64,000 nucleotides of DNA from Straminergon stramineum (GCA_963920665.1 OY987272.1:3043001-3107000); one strand, 5' to 3'. Counted from the first letter of the stretch, positions 34,633 to 47,867 are shown. Notes: a model not told the origin generated them from the letters alone. Made by a program: numbers and translations.

Positions 34633-36085
34633 AATAGTCTACCATCCTCACTAACCCCAACTACGTAGCCATGAAAGTACCCAAAACCCTAAAACAATTC
34701 CTTAAACTAATGGGTCTTTCATGAACACAAACCCCATCATATTTCCTTCATTGTACTATACATTAATACCTGAATGCTTTTTTTTGGAATAATAAATTCT
34801 TGCATACCCACATTGTTGATGCACTTATGGGAAAATTGATCTAGATAGGCTGGACTAGAGTGACAAATCTTTAAAAAAAATTCCCTTTATTTATTTGATT
34901 GTATACATTTTATCATCTATGCAAAATTATTTTCTTACATCTAAACTCACTGTAATTTAAAAATTTAAAAGGACCCTATTTGTCAAGGCTAACTTATTAA
35001 TAAAAATTCCTACTAAATGATGTTTTAATATAGCCTAATTTACATATAATAGAGTATTTAGTATTTCATGGACTCTATATTAGTCCTAATAATTATATAA
35101 AAATTTTCCCCCTTGAATTAAATGGACCCTATCTTTTAATTCATGTAGTTTTTTAAAAAACCAACAGTGATCTCCTTCGGGGCTATCTACCTTTAATCCA
35201 TCCTTTTGGACCCCTTCCCTAATTCAACTAACCCTGAGTTTTGGATCCTAACTCTCTCCTACCAACTAATATGTAAGTTCTAAATTTGGTCTTGGATGGA
35301 TGAATTTCACCCGACTTCATCCATTTAAAATCTCAAACGTCATTCGCTCCTATCTCCCTCGTTATGAGTTGGATCGGGGTGTATTTTATACTCATGGAAT
35401 TCCCTTGGCATCTACTCTATGATTCCAATGCTAAACCTAACCTGACCTTCTATCCTAGAGGTGCTATCCTACTTTAGGCCTCGTCCCTATTCTATATTTA
35501 TGGAAGAAAGCGAACTACAATGGAAAGGAGAGTGTTAGTACCCTACCTTGGCTCGGGGCTCCTCCACTAGGTGACCGGGACTTCCCTTCAACACGTCCCT
35601 CACTACCATGTCACCTTTGTGGAGTTGGATGATTGCTTGGATGAATCCCAAATGTCAGATTTAGATGCAATTGGTAGGTCTCCTATCCTTGGCTACCCCC
35701 CCCATCTTTTCCTTTCTTTCTTTCCCTTTCTCTTTTCTCTCCTGGCCCTCATTTCATGTAGAGATTGGTAGTTGGGGTGATCACATACCTTTCTAAAAGC
35801 CCTAATCCAAGTGGTTAATGGCCACTCACACCTACCTCATTACCTTAACCCCACTAACCTAGACTTCTGAGGATTAATGACCTCTATTCTTTATACTCTC
35901 CTACAACTCCAATTAATTCCTATCCCACCTAACCTACCTCCTAAGGTTGGTGGACCCCTTCTAACTCCTCCTACTAAGTCATCTTCTCCTTCTCTCCTTC
36001 CATCACTTGTTAGGTTGTCTTAGCTCTTAGAGGGAGTTGAAGGCTTGTACAGAGCATAGGCTCGTAAAATGATGCTCTTGCTAAT
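34633..36085. other. Intergenic tract, nothing identified
   Basis: No gene is seen. From ~35160 composition is richer in C and T, with pyrimidine runs near 35697-35750, but no coding or TIR structure was found. Confidence 0.5.
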
Positions 36086-36088
36086 GTT

Positions 36089-37287
36089 CACTACAAGGGA
36101 AATTGTGTCTCATTTGACAGAAAATTGATCAAAGTTTGTCAATTGCTTTGTTAGTGGGAACTTGTAGATTTGGCCAATAATTTAACAAAATTCTATCAAC
36201 TATTTTGTCATTTTGCTAGAATTTTTGTCAACTTCTATTCCCTAATACCCTCCTTTGTTAATTGTTCCATTGCCATACTAGCCTAATCAATGGTTATAAG
36301 AGTTCCCAATTTTTGCAAAAGACAAAATGTCAAAATCAAAATTGCTTTAAATTTGAACCTTCATATATTGAACAAAAATGCAAGTACACACAACCAATTG
36401 CCATTCTTACATTGCACTCCATGATTCATTTGTGTTGTGTGGATTGGAGAGGAGAAGAGAGCTCTCTATATACACATGGGGTGGTAGGAGCTAAAACAAC
36501 CTATATGGGATATGTCATTTAGAAGTTGCAAGAGCTCAATCGCTCATAGTTAAGTTTGAAATAGGAATTGTATTAAAACTAAAATTTCAAACCTCATTTA
36601 GGCATAGTAGAATAACTTTTCAAAAAAAACTTTGAACTAAAAAAAATTGGAAAATCAATTCAAGTTTCATGTCCGAAAATCCATTTGATCTTTTGATGAT
36701 TTAATCAAAAGTTATGAACAAATTTCAAAGAGGCGGTGGAAGGAAATTTTTTTTTAACCTTTTCAAACATCCTCTCTAAAATTTGTCCATAACTTTTGAT
36801 TGGAGGATCAAAATATCAAAAGGATTTTTGAATATAAAACTTGAATTAATTTTCAACTTTTCTAAATTCAAAGTTTCTTTTGAAAAGTTATTCTACTATG
36901 CCTAAATGAGGTTTGAAATTTTAGTTTTAATACAATTCTTATTTCAAACTTAAATATAAGCAGTTGAGCTCTTGCAACTTCTAAATGACATATCTCACAT
37001 GGGTTGTTCTACCTCCTACCACTCCATCTATATAAAGAGAGATTGACTTCTACACATAACTCAAACGAAGATATTTATGGCAATTGATGAAAAGGTAAAT
37101 GTAAAAAAAACTAATGGAATCATTGCATTTTTGGCAAATAGGGAGAAGAGAACCAAACATCAACTACAAATTTGACAACAACTTGACAAAAAATGAACAA
37201 CATGAGGTAACAATAATATAGCTATTGTCATTTCAAACAATTCTTTATAAAAAAACAAATCATCTTGGATTGCATTTCCTTGTAGTG
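36089..37287. mobile_element. 1.2-kb non-autonomous CACTA transposon
   Basis: The left end is CACTACAAGGGAAAT and the inverted right end is CACTACAAGGAAAT. GTT flanks both sides (36086-36088 and 37288-37290), the 3-bp duplication expected of the CACTA (En/Spm) superfamily. Subterminal TTTGTCAA/TTGACAAA words recur at both ends, as in transposase-binding regions of CACTA elements. No transposase is encoded. The middle holds a long inverted repeat. Confidence 0.9.
36462..37041. repeat. ~285-bp inverted repeat inside the CACTA element
   Basis: The arms 36462-36748 and 36757-37041 are nearly perfect inverted copies around a centre at ~36752. Shared blocks include GTCATTTAGAAGTTGCAAGA and CCTCATTTAGGCATAGTAGA, so the sequence can form a very long hairpin. 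A transcript of it would be a good Dicer substrate. Confidence 0.88.
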
Positions 37288-37290
37288 GTT

Positions 37291-37959
37291 CTATGTTTGA
37301 GTCCCTTTTTTCTCCAAGTTCTTTCCAATCTATTTCAATTCCTTTTATCCTATTGTCTCCCTATTTTCTTCCTCCTAATTCATTTATATTCTATCCTACC
37401 TCTATTCTTTATATTGTTGTTGGTTGTTTTTTCTTTTGTCCCTTTGGCATGGGTACCAGTTGCTTCACTCCTAGCCTAGCCCCCCAAGGGCTAGCTCAAC
37501 CCCTGTGATTGAACCCAACCCCAATGACTACTATACCCAACCTAGTGATTGACCTAAACCCAACGATTGAACTCAACTCCGACAACTAACCCACCTCCAC
37601 GACTGAACCCAAACTAGCGCTATTATACTCTACTCTGTTGACTAAATCCAACCGTGTGACTAAACTCCACCCAGAGATTGTTATACCCACCTTGCTAGCC
37701 CTCCCTAATACCCAGGTCTAGCTCGACACTCGACTAGGCCGACCCCCGATGCCTACTAGATTGTTAGCTGCTAAGGAGGTCTATGGGTGCTAGAGGTTGC
37801 TAACTGCTGGATGGGATGATTTGGTTGACGAAGAATTGACACTTTTCCACACCAAGACGTAGGATTACTAAATGTTTGGTTACCTATGACTTGGGGATAG
37901 CTTAGACGAAAATGACTCAAAATGGGCCTAGAAGGGGGTCTAGAACTCGTTTTCTAGGC
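37291..37959. other. Spacer with degenerate short repeats
   Basis: Between ~37500 and 37690 a CCCAACGATTGAACT-like word recurs irregularly every 20-30 bp with much variation. No gene is seen. Confidence 0.45.
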
Positions 37960-39250
37960 CTATCACCTAATTTTGGGTACTAAACTTTGATTCGTTTCCA
38001 AAATATTTTGGAAACTAAACTTTGGAAGTGAACACTAGGTAAATCCAAAGCTCTACCGTTAGTAGGACTTTAATACACAATCTAAGACTCTAGGGACCTA
38101 GGGGGTCTAAAGCTTTGCCGTCCCGGTGGAACCCACAATGACACTTGCAAAAACAAGACAAGGTGAGTAGATTATAGGGACTTAGGACACCCTCAAAAAA
38201 CTCATGAGAAGTGTTAGTAGAGCAAAGGTTAGTACAAGACTCAAAGCAAACTAGAGGCCCTTTAAAGCAGCATTGTCAAGGTATGGTGGGGGGGGTGGCT
38301 CCAAGATTAATGCGAGGGATTAGTGGACACTCAAAATAATTTCCAAGGAGGTGACAAGATCCAAAGGAAGAAGGTAACACACCTTCTCCAAGGTTAATAA
38401 GATTAGGTGCTCAAACTTGAGCAACTTGACACAAAATGACCACAAAAGAACACAAAACTTTAGAAACAACAAAAAAAAAAGACACAAAGTGCACAAGGAC
38501 CCCAAGACCTCTACAACTTCCAAATAGACTAGCAAAGGAGAGTAAAAAAAAAGAGAAGACAAACACCTCCAAGGATTATGGCTAAACACCAAAAGTTTCA
38601 ATAAAGTAGACCCAACAGACCCAAATACAAAATAGGGGTGGTTTGAGAGGAGAAGGGTGCCATTTTTATAAGTAGCTGAGCACCCTTCTTCCTCTCTAAG
38701 TTACAAGCTGAGAACTCGGTTTTCATGAATAGGAAACCTAAACCCTAGATCTCCTCGAGATTTTTACCTATACTAGGGCATTGACCTCCTAGCCTCTACA
38801 TAAATCACAAGCCGGGAACCCCTCCCCAAGATGGAAACCATAAACCCTAAATCTTCACAAGATCTCCGCCCATAACTAGAACATTGACTTCCTAGCTTTT
38901 CTGCTAGTCCACTTTCTAATTTTTGGAGTTTAACTCTCATTTGCAAACGAATTGCACTGTTGGCTCTAGATGGCCATTTTTTCTATTGCAGTACTACACA
39001 CTCTTTTTTCCTTTGCAAAAAATCCATCGAAACCCAACACCAACTTTAGTCAAAAAAGGGTTGAAAATCTAACTTTCGGGGGTTGCCTTTTCCAAAGAAG
39101 GTGACTGGTCAAGATGATTTGGAAGGTCTTAGGGGGTAAGAAATGACCCTTCATTGACTTCATTTCAAATCTCCTTGGGATGCTAATCAACTCCCCACAC
39201 GCATTGCCACATCGTTTAAAATGGAGGGAACTTTCTGGTTCGGGTACCTC
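37960..39250 (-). mobile_element. LTR-like copy A (solo LTR or fragment), minus strand
   Basis: Read on the minus strand it matches copy B (41520-42900) through ~1.2 kb. Both have TATAAAA (here 38664-38670) followed within ~10 bp by CTCCTCTCAAACCACCCCTA. The shared promoter-plus-leader organisation and lack of coding sequence suit a retrotransposon LTR. Ends with TG...CA and a target duplication were not established. Confidence 0.5.
38664..38670 (-). promoter_or_regulatory. TATA box of LTR-like copy A
   Basis: TATAAAA on the minus strand, followed by the block CTCCTCTCAAACCACCCC that is conserved in copy B at the same spacing. Confidence 0.5.
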
Positions 39251-40222
39251 TCGCTATCAGAAAGTTGTGAAACTTATTGGAGCGTGTTATTAACATAAAA
39301 GAACCTATCCTAATTTTTAGTGAGATTTTACCATTCTCCGGAAAAAATTTAGAAATTTCCCATCATGGGTTTTGGTATTTGACCATCCAGAAAGAATATT
39401 TCTGTAAGTCAGAAAATTTCAAGACTTTTTGTGAAACCTCTCAAAGAATCTTACAATGGTTATGCATACTCATATTCTTACTTTGCACATATAGGGATGG
39501 GGAGGATAAATCCTATCCTCCACTAAATACGTAGAAAATAGGGCATCTTTTGCATACGAGGGAATTTTGGCACATGGAATTTTCTTCCAACCCCAATGCA
39601 TGCTCCAGATCCTAGATCTACATACAAGGCTTGTAGATTCCTCTATAAGCTTGTCTTGGCATAGTAACCCTTGCAATACTGACAATTGGAGCTCTACGGT
39701 TTCAATGGTGGAATGGAGAAACAAAAACCTACATTGGGATCTCACGGACTTCTCTCAACTCAATTCTAGCCAAATCGGGCTACCAACCTAGTAGATTTGA
39801 CAACTTCACTCAAACCTCCTAACTTCCACTATTTTGGGATTCTAACCTACGTACAAGTGGGCATCCGAGGCACAACTAGACCTAAAACCCTAAATGAGAC
39901 CAAATACCTATTTTGATATGTTACAACCTATTTTGGCCTTACACTCTACTCTAGATTTTTTACATCTAATTACCTTTGAAATTGCAAAATTTAAAAGAAA
40001 AATAAGTTATGAGTCCCAAGTGACGAATTGGAGGCTCACAAAAGGTCAATAGATTAAGTTTGCCTTTGTAAATTTTTAGAGAATATCTTGAATTGTGATA
40101 AAATTCTAATAAAAACCAGGGCACCATTTGGGATGATGATAACATACCTCAAAAAGTTTCAAGGCATTCCAACATTGACAAGTATCCAAATTAACAATTA
40201 TCTCGAATTCGGGCGGAATTTA
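39251..40222. other. Spacer, no gene seen
   Basis: Open frames at 39277-39534 and 39470-39791 overlap on opposite strands and match no recognised family. Confidence 0.5.
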
Positions 40223-40954
40223 GGGTGATTGCAAGAAACACCTATACTATTTGTTGCATTTTCAATAGTACTCATGATTTTTTCAGGAATACTTTAAAAT
40301 TAGAAAACTAATTTTTCTTTAATTCTAAAAATTGAAATAATGCATATACCCTTAAGATGAAGGTACCCATGGAAGGAATTGCATAGAAGAATTCTCTAAG
40401 TAGGAGAACTAGAAACATGCCAAATCTTAAGAAAATACATACCTTGATGTTTTAGTTAGGGAAAAATAGTAAAAATAAAAAAATACACAAAATAAAAACT
40501 GGCCATTTGTAACAACTCTATGGAGATGGCCATTCACCAAAAGAACCACCAAAACAATATTTTATATGTTTCAAAATGCAAGCAAAAAGAAGCTCACTTT
40601 GTAGACTTCTACACCACATAAAATTATTTATTTTTAAAATTCCTTCAGCCATTAACTATAAGTCTACTAGAAGACCATCTCTTCAAAATTTCAGCTCAAA
40701 ATTCATTTATTTGGGTTCAAAATAGTACTGAAAACCTCAAAATTGGCAAGTGTGACATTGAATCGGGCTCTATTTTTGGATAGTATATTATTTTTGAAAA
40801 TTATGAAAAAATTATGCAAGGTCTATCATAGTCATGAGTACCTTTCCTATAAATCTTAAGTCATTTGGAGTCAAAATACAAAACTTATGACCAAAAATCA
40901 TATCTATATGCAATGTGTGATGCAAAATAGGACAGGTGTTTCTTGCAATCACCC
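40223..40954. mobile_element. 732-bp element with GGGTGATTGCAAG terminal inverted repeats
   Basis: The left end is GGGTGATTGCAAGAAACACC, and the inverted right end is the same 20 bases followed by related sequence. TTTA flanks both sides (40219-40222 and 40955-40958). Weaker inverted similarity (CGAATT) continues outside, so the true boundary may lie a little further out. No coding capacity; superfamily unassigned. Confidence 0.6.
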
Positions 40955-42110
40955 TTTAAACAAATTCGATGCATTGACCAACATACCAAGAGCTTGCGAC
41001 ATTCAAACAAAACCAAAGACGAGTATTTTCCTATGTCTACAAACCTTCCAAACCTTCTAGGAGAGTCAAAATCTTTGAAAAGTTCAAATTTCATCATCAA
41101 TGATTTTTCAATTCTTAATTTTGGCAATGAACAACTTTTATGTGTCCAAATTAAATGACTTTTAGAATTGAAGGTCGCAAGTGTTGATTTGGTCCTTTTA
41201 AAGCCAATGGCACAATCCAATTGTCATTGGAGTTGTTTTCCAAGAGTTAAAAATAAGTGCATCAATAAATATCATTTATTTTAATAAGTAGTGGTTAGTT
41301 GCAAAAACTTTTGGGGTGAAAGGAGAAGGGAAGGCCTTTGAAAATACATAATCTCTCCACACCACCTTTTTTTTGGCGTTACCTAGTCTTTAGGGCTCAT
41401 GTTAGTAGATTTGGGCCAATTTAGCCAACTTCTATCAACTTGATGTTTTTAAAGTCATTATATTCATTTGTTGTTATTTTTAGAGCCTGTCAAGAGATGC
41501 TCTTCTAGACGGGAAATGTCAACCGCTAAAACCTATGACTTGAAATTCCTAAAAATAATTGATGTAGCATTAAAATCTCACTAAAAATTAGACTAACTTC
41601 TTTTATGTTAATAAGATGCCTTGACAAGTTTTAGGACATTCTAATAGTCAAAGGTATCCAAACTTGCGAGATTCTCCAACAACCGACATAAATTAAAGAT
41701 TACAGCGGAGTTGATCAATAGAGCGGGAGCATACAGAAGTGGAATGAGGTCAAAGATAGGTCTTTTTTTACTCCCCCATACCTACTTAATAGCTTAGGTT
41801 AGTCACTTTTGTCAGAAAAGTCAAACTCCAAAAATTGAATTTTTAGTCGATTTTGGCATTAAGTTGGCTCTTGGTTTCGTTGAGATTTGAAGTTAGGAAA
41901 AGGTGCAAGGTTTCTATACATTGGAATTATGATCTTTTAAAGCCAATGGCGCAATCTGTTTGTGATTTGGAGTTAATCTCCAAAAGTTAGGTTTATAGAT
42001 CAATATAGAAGTGAAAACCCTTGAAGATGAGGATGAGGATGAAAATCCGAAGTAATACTGTAATAGGGTTACCTGAAATAAATGAGAGGAGGTGGGTGCC
42101 CGAGAAAGAG

Positions 42111-42118
42111 TATAAAAA
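42111..42118 (+). promoter_or_regulatory. TATA box of LTR-like copy B
   Basis: TATAAAAA is followed by GGCCCC and the conserved CTCCTCTCAAACCACCCC block, at the same spacing as in copy A. Confidence 0.55.
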
Positions 42119-42528
42119 GGCCCCTTTCTCCTCTCAAACCACCCCTATTTGTTGTATTTGGGTTCGTTGGATTCAACTTATATTGAAATTGTGGCGTACT
42201 AAGCCACAAACTTTGGAATGGTGTTTTGGGGGCACTTTTGGCCCAATATTTTTCTTTTTCGAGATTTTTGAGGTCTTGTGGGTCCTTTGCACTTTGAATC
42301 CTTCGCACATACTACCTTGAGTCTTTTAGAACTTAATGGGTTCGCTCCTATTAGCCTTCTAGGAGTTTGTGGTGGTGTATTATCCTTTGAAGGGTGCTTT
42401 TGGTCTCCCACCATGTCTTGTCCTTGTACTGATCCTAGAGTAACCCCCCATATGACCTAGCGATGCAGCTTTGGGGGGGCCTTTAGTTTGAACGTTTGAT
42501 GCATGCTAACACTAATTCTACTAAGCCT

Positions 42529-42634
42529 CACTAAAAACTGCGTTTTGGCCAACACAAAAACTGCGTCTTCTGGCAAAAAATGAAATTTCGCATCACCTGA
42601 ATTTTGTTCAAGTGAACACTAATTTCTTCTAGTG
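42529..42634. mobile_element. 106-bp CACTA-like insertion in LTR-like copy B
   Basis: It starts CACTAAAAACTGCG and ends AATTTCTTCTAGTG (inverse CACTAGAAGAAATT, like the element at 47671). CCT flanks both sides (42526-42528 and 42635-42637). Sequence homologous to copy A resumes on either side. The TIRs match poorly beyond CACTA. Confidence 0.6.
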
Positions 42635-42900
42635 CCTTGGCCTTGAAGTAGTCCTTTTGTCTCTCACATGAAGCTTGGTTGTCTACTAGTTGGCCCTGAA
42701 TGTGTGTGAGGCTTGGTGGATCTCGTTAGGATGACGAAGCTTTGAACCCTTCAAGGCTCTAAGAATCTTAGATGTGTGTTAAGGTCACCTTAGGGCAGAA
42801 CCTCATCACCGTGTTGCTTCCACGTTTAAAGCTTAGTTTCCAAAAATCGTTGGAAACTATTTAAAGTTTAGCCTTCAAAATATTAGAAGTGTTCAACATG

Positions 42901-45900
42901 TAGGAAGTAGGAGATAAAGATCCTCTATAGCATAGAAGCCATTAGGGAGGTAGGGCTCAATTAGGTGTAATTATTTTGATATTAGAAGTCTTTCTTTAGT
43001 CCCGAAAAGAAGGAATACTCAAGAACCTAGTCCAAAAAGCAAACCAGATTAGTAGTCACTAAAAAATGCAAACCAATCTAGTAGTTGTCCAGGTGCAAGT
43101 CCGGAAACCTAGCCCGAGACCTCACATCAGGGCTACCTGTGTATTGGAATTGTTGGGTACCGAGACCGCTAGTCTATTATACTGCATGTGCGTTGGGAAG
43201 CTAGTGTATCGGATTGGCAAGTATAGGCGTCAATTTATTAGACTACTAGTGTATAGGCACCGGTGTATCGGGGAGCGCGGGTATCAAAGCGACTAGGTCT
43301 CAAGGAGCTAGGATATCGGGGCTACTAGGTGGTTGGCTATTAGAGGTCCTGACTAGGTAATTCTTATAGACAATAGCTTTACCTTGGAGTCCAAGAAAAA
43401 GAAGGAGTCCTGGTTTGGCTAAGAAAAAAAAAGGGCAAACAAGAAGGAAGAGACACCTCCAAATGAAATAAGGACCAATGAAACACCTAAGCATGTATAA
43501 AAGAAAAGGAGTAGTCAATATTGGCCTATGGGGTGACATTGGAGAAGAGGAGGAGAATTGCAAAGTTACCTAAGACATGGTGATTTCACTTTTTCTAGCA
43601 CAAATGCAAGAAGAGGGAAAAAGTGTGGCAAGTAGAGAAGAGGGAGTAGAATAGATAGGGAAGAAACAAGAGAGAAAGGATTGACGGGGGAATCCCCTCG
43701 ACTAATGGAATAGTGGTAGTGAAATAGTCTTGGGAAGAGTGGTCAGAAGAGGTAGTTCAACATTGTAAAAAGGAATGACATATCCTTAATTAGTCTTGTA
43801 AGTAGAAACAAGGATAGTTAGACCACTTTAGGACACATGAAGAATAGTATAGAAGGAAAGAAAGAAGAAGAAAAAGAAATAGAAGTAAGTGGACAAGCAA
43901 ACCGTGTATTAACTTACCACTTCATTAAAATGGCCATTCACTGCCTTACTTCACAGGAATTCATGGTAGAGGGGAAAGAACATCCAAAAGGCATGGGTAA
44001 CTACATCTACCATGAGGTATGATGTTGTTCTTGTTTCTTTTCAATCCAAACCATTTAGTTAGTAAATCCTAAGCCTGGCTGAGGCTTGGCTACAAGTCAA
44101 ACTATTAGGATTGGAAGTCGGGTAATTTTTGAATTTAGAATCTTAGAGAAGAACTTTAGATCTCTCCAAAAATATAATATACGTCAAAATCTAAGTCAAA
44201 ACGAGAAAGTTAACGATGGATGAAGTTTAGGACTTAGTATGGATGAAATGTTTATAAAAGCGTCCAATTAAAGCCAAACTCTAGATTTAGGTAGAACCAA
44301 ACCTTTTAATCACGTCCATTAAGTTTCAAGTTAGTTTGAAATAAGAAACTAAATTTAAGTCATGGATGAAGTTTGATGAACCGATTAGTGGTCAAACTTT
44401 ATCCACCCATAACTTTTGCTAGGAAGCTCAGATAAGGTCGAATTTTATGCTTTTAGAAAGTGAGAAGAATTCTCTAGAAGTTGTTGCTATTAGTTTTTTC
44501 TAACATATCTTGCACCAAAAATTACCGTGACCTAATCTAGTTGGCTAAATCCCATTAATAGTGGTCGCATTAGGGGGGTAGACTTTGGTGATTTTTGCGC
44601 ATTTAGGTACACTTAGGCACTTAGAAGAAGATCCATTTCTTGAAAGGCACAATGGAACACATTTAGACACTCAAAAGTCGAAATCATTTAATCAAAACTC
44701 AAAGAACCTAATTGTACTCATGAATTACGAAAGGTGGGTAAATCGGTGCTTGCAGTGGTGCATTTAGATGTGGTCCACCGTAGTACTAGTGGCAACTTGG
44801 CATGAGCATTTTAGTATGAGCTTTTAGTTTGCAACTCATTGCAAAGGAAACAAACAAAAATTGCAACTTGTAGGTTGTTTTGAAGAAAGTTGCAAAAAAC
44901 TTAAGAATTACTAGAATTGTGCAAAATTTAGTGTGAGATCTTCTTAATTTTGTATTTATAGTTTTCAAGAGCATAAAAACTATCTAAGAACAAAAAAATT
45001 GTTAAAAATTGACAAACTGCAATTATTGAGAAACTCCAATTATTGTTCTAGAAAGGTAATTTAGTCTTCTATAGCATAGAATATCCAAAAATAGAAAATA
45101 TTAACTCTAATTTGAAAAATTTAGCATATACTACAAACTAGGAGCTCAAGTCAATCTCGCAAAAGATTTTTAAACCACAAATTTGAATTTGGATTTCTAT
45201 GCAAAATCTTTGGAGTTTTTCAAAACTAGTTCACAATTCAAATTTGTATAGAAATGAAAAGAATTAGAGTAGGATGAAGTTTAGTCCTTGAAAAGCTTAG
45301 TTTTGGATGAAAAGAACTTAGGTCCATTCAATTAGATTGAAACAAGAACCTCTAAATCTCCCCTACAATCTAGGACAAAACCTCGAAGTGAAAAATTAGT
45401 TTGGACACAAGAGGTCGTAGTATTGGTGGATGAAGTTTTCTTGGTCCTTTGAGAGTTAAAACTTCATTTGCCCATAACTTTTGGTAGGAATGTTTGATTC
45501 TTAAGTTTTTGTATTATTTTGAAATGGGTAAACCATACTCTACATTTTGGGATAGTTAAAACTTGATTGTAAGTAATTTTTATTTTTGAAGTTAAGAGTT
45601 TTATGGTTTGGATTGGCCAAAACACCTTAAATCACTTTTTTTTGCAATTTGTAACGATTTTTGTTGGGATTTGTAATATTTAGGACTTGTAGGTAAGAAA
45701 TACTTATTCATTTCTTGGAAGGCTAATGGGACAATGCTTGGACACCCAATTTAGGATTCGTAAGTTAGAACACGCTTCTATTATCTCAAGGGTGGAGATA
45801 AAAACACTCACCTCCTTTCAAATGTTGGACACAATCAAGCCTTGGCATAAACTTCAAAGAGTTCATGGAACTTGTATTTCAAAATACATTTTTTTTACAA

Positions 45901-47667
45901 CCCCATGGGGCTTCAAATGTTAAAACAACCAAAGAAATTTAAGGATTGATAATAGTAAACAGTGTTTAGATGCTTGCTTGGTTTCTTTTAATCAAATGTG
46001 GTTACATGAATATTTATTGCATATATTATGTTAAATTAAGAAAACTCAGGATGACTAAACCTCTACAATACTAAGGTCTTACTTTGTTTAAAAACACTCA
46101 ATAGAATCATTTCTAGTGCCTTGAAATAAAATTTATAAATTTAGTTTTTGCACATATAATCATAAAATAGATTTTTGTGCATGCATTAGACTAGTAAAAG
46201 AATATATAGAAGTTTTTTTTTTAAAAATTAACTGTATAAAACTATATTCATGAATAATTTGACACTTTTCAAATCCTTGAATTGCCTCTTTTTAAACCTA
46301 ATTGGAATCTCTTTAATATAAATGTAATGTATACGTATATTTATATCACATTTAGTTTATGTGTAAGCCTATATAAGCTTTTAATAGTGTAAAATTTGCT
46401 AAATATTATATTTAAGGTGTTTTATGGTTGGTCATCCTAAAGTCCTAAATTCATGCAAAATTTCCTATAAAACAAATATAGTGTTCCATATATAATTTCA
46501 TCTCTACCTTTATCAAACTAAATTATAAAATTTTGAACCTTCTTTACTTAAAACTTTGCACTATTAGTTTATCTTTGAATATTTTAAATTGTTATAAAAA
46601 AATTGAATTGAAATTCTGAATTCTAAAATAAAAATAAAACATACTTTGTATTCTTTAGAAATTTATAAAATAGAAGTTGTTACAAGTAAGAGAGCAAGGA
46701 AAACTAAATCACTGATAATTATAAGATGGAATTGAAACACTCTAATTCTAAAAAAATAGATTATTCTTGCAAATTAAATCTTTCGTACGTAAGTATTTTT
46801 GTTTTAGAATAAATAATACTAGGTTCAAAACAAATGTAATATGTTATTTTTGTGAAAAGAATTTCTTACTAGTTATTTGCAAAAGAAGAACTTCCATTAT
46901 TTCCTCATCACAAAACCACATATAGTGAATCAAATCTTTCCAAATAGATTAAAATATGTTCTATAAGAAATAAGAAGATTTAAATTTTATTTAAAAAAAT
47001 TCCTACCTAGGCTCAAGTACTTTGAGCTTAGTGTGGCATAACTCTTGCTCTTAGGCATCAATTGTGAGAGATTATATTCCTAAAAAGCTCGTTTGTTTTT
47101 TTATTTTTTTATAAATTCTACAGGTCATACTAAAAATTGAGAACATTCTCATTTGTAATTTAGATTTGTAACTGCTAGAGGGTAGTCCAAATTTTCGAAA
47201 TTGTAAAGATTTATTTTAAGATACAACTCAAAATAATAATTTAAAGATGAATTTCAAAGAAAAGTTGAGAAATATGATCCACAAATCATATCTATATAAA
47301 AAGATCTACAACCAATATTGAAAATTACTTTTACAAATGATTTTTTATTTCAATTTGAATATATATAATTTTCACAAGAATTTTTTTCTTTAAGTTCAAA
47401 TTATTCAATTTTAATTTTGTTGATTTTTAAAGATTTTTATTTTTTATTTGCTCAAGCCATTTTTGAAGGATCATCTATTGCACAAAAAAATACTTTTGAG
47501 GTTAAATACATGTGTCCCCCTTGATTGATAGTGTATTTGCTGAGAAAAGTTTTGAAAATCTATACTATATAAATGTATCAGAATTCATACAAGAATGTAT
47601 AAACATTTAGATGGATAATGAAACCAAGATTTTCTTCACTTAAGTCATGTTTGTGTTCATTCCTCGC
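42901..47667. other. Gene-free tract with diverged retroelement-like fragments
   Basis: No gene is supported. The minus strand around 43300-43560 resembles the leader part of the LTR-like copies (ATTTGGAGGTGTCTCTTCC). Sequences ending CCCATAACTTTTGCTAGGA and CCCATAACTTTTGGTAGGA (~44405 and ~45472) are another diverged repeat pair. Confidence 0.45.
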
Positions 47668-47670
47668 TCT

Positions 47671-47854
47671 CACTAGAAGAAATACTCGTTAATTGAGCGG
47701 ATGTGTTTTTGTTAGAAAACACAAAACTATGTTGGAAAAATCGCAGTTTTGCAATTTTATAGTCCCAAAACTCCAAAACTACATTTTTTTCAACACAATT
47801 TTGTATTTTCTAACAAAAACACATCCGCTCAATTAACGAGTATTTCCCCTAGTG
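47671..47854. mobile_element. 184-bp fold-back CACTA MITE
   Basis: It starts CACTAGAAGAAATACTCG and ends CGAGTATTTCCCCTAGTG. The arms stay complementary for ~75 bp, including ATTGAGCGGATGTGTTTTTG. TCT is duplicated on both sides (47668-47670 and 47855-47857). No coding capacity. Confidence 0.92.
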
Positions 47855-47867
47855 TCTAAATTAAAAT

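Larger units (their letters stand above)
41520..42900 (+). mobile_element. LTR-like copy B, plus strand
   Basis: Homologous to copy A in inverted orientation, from upstream of a conserved AAGTTGG..TTTCG block (~41862), through GCCAATGGCGCAATC (~41943) and the TATA box at 42111, to the TTTCCAAAAATCGTTGGAAAC region (~42836). It is interrupted by a short CACTA-like insertion at 42529-42634. A further related fragment lies at ~41190-41265. Confidence 0.5.
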
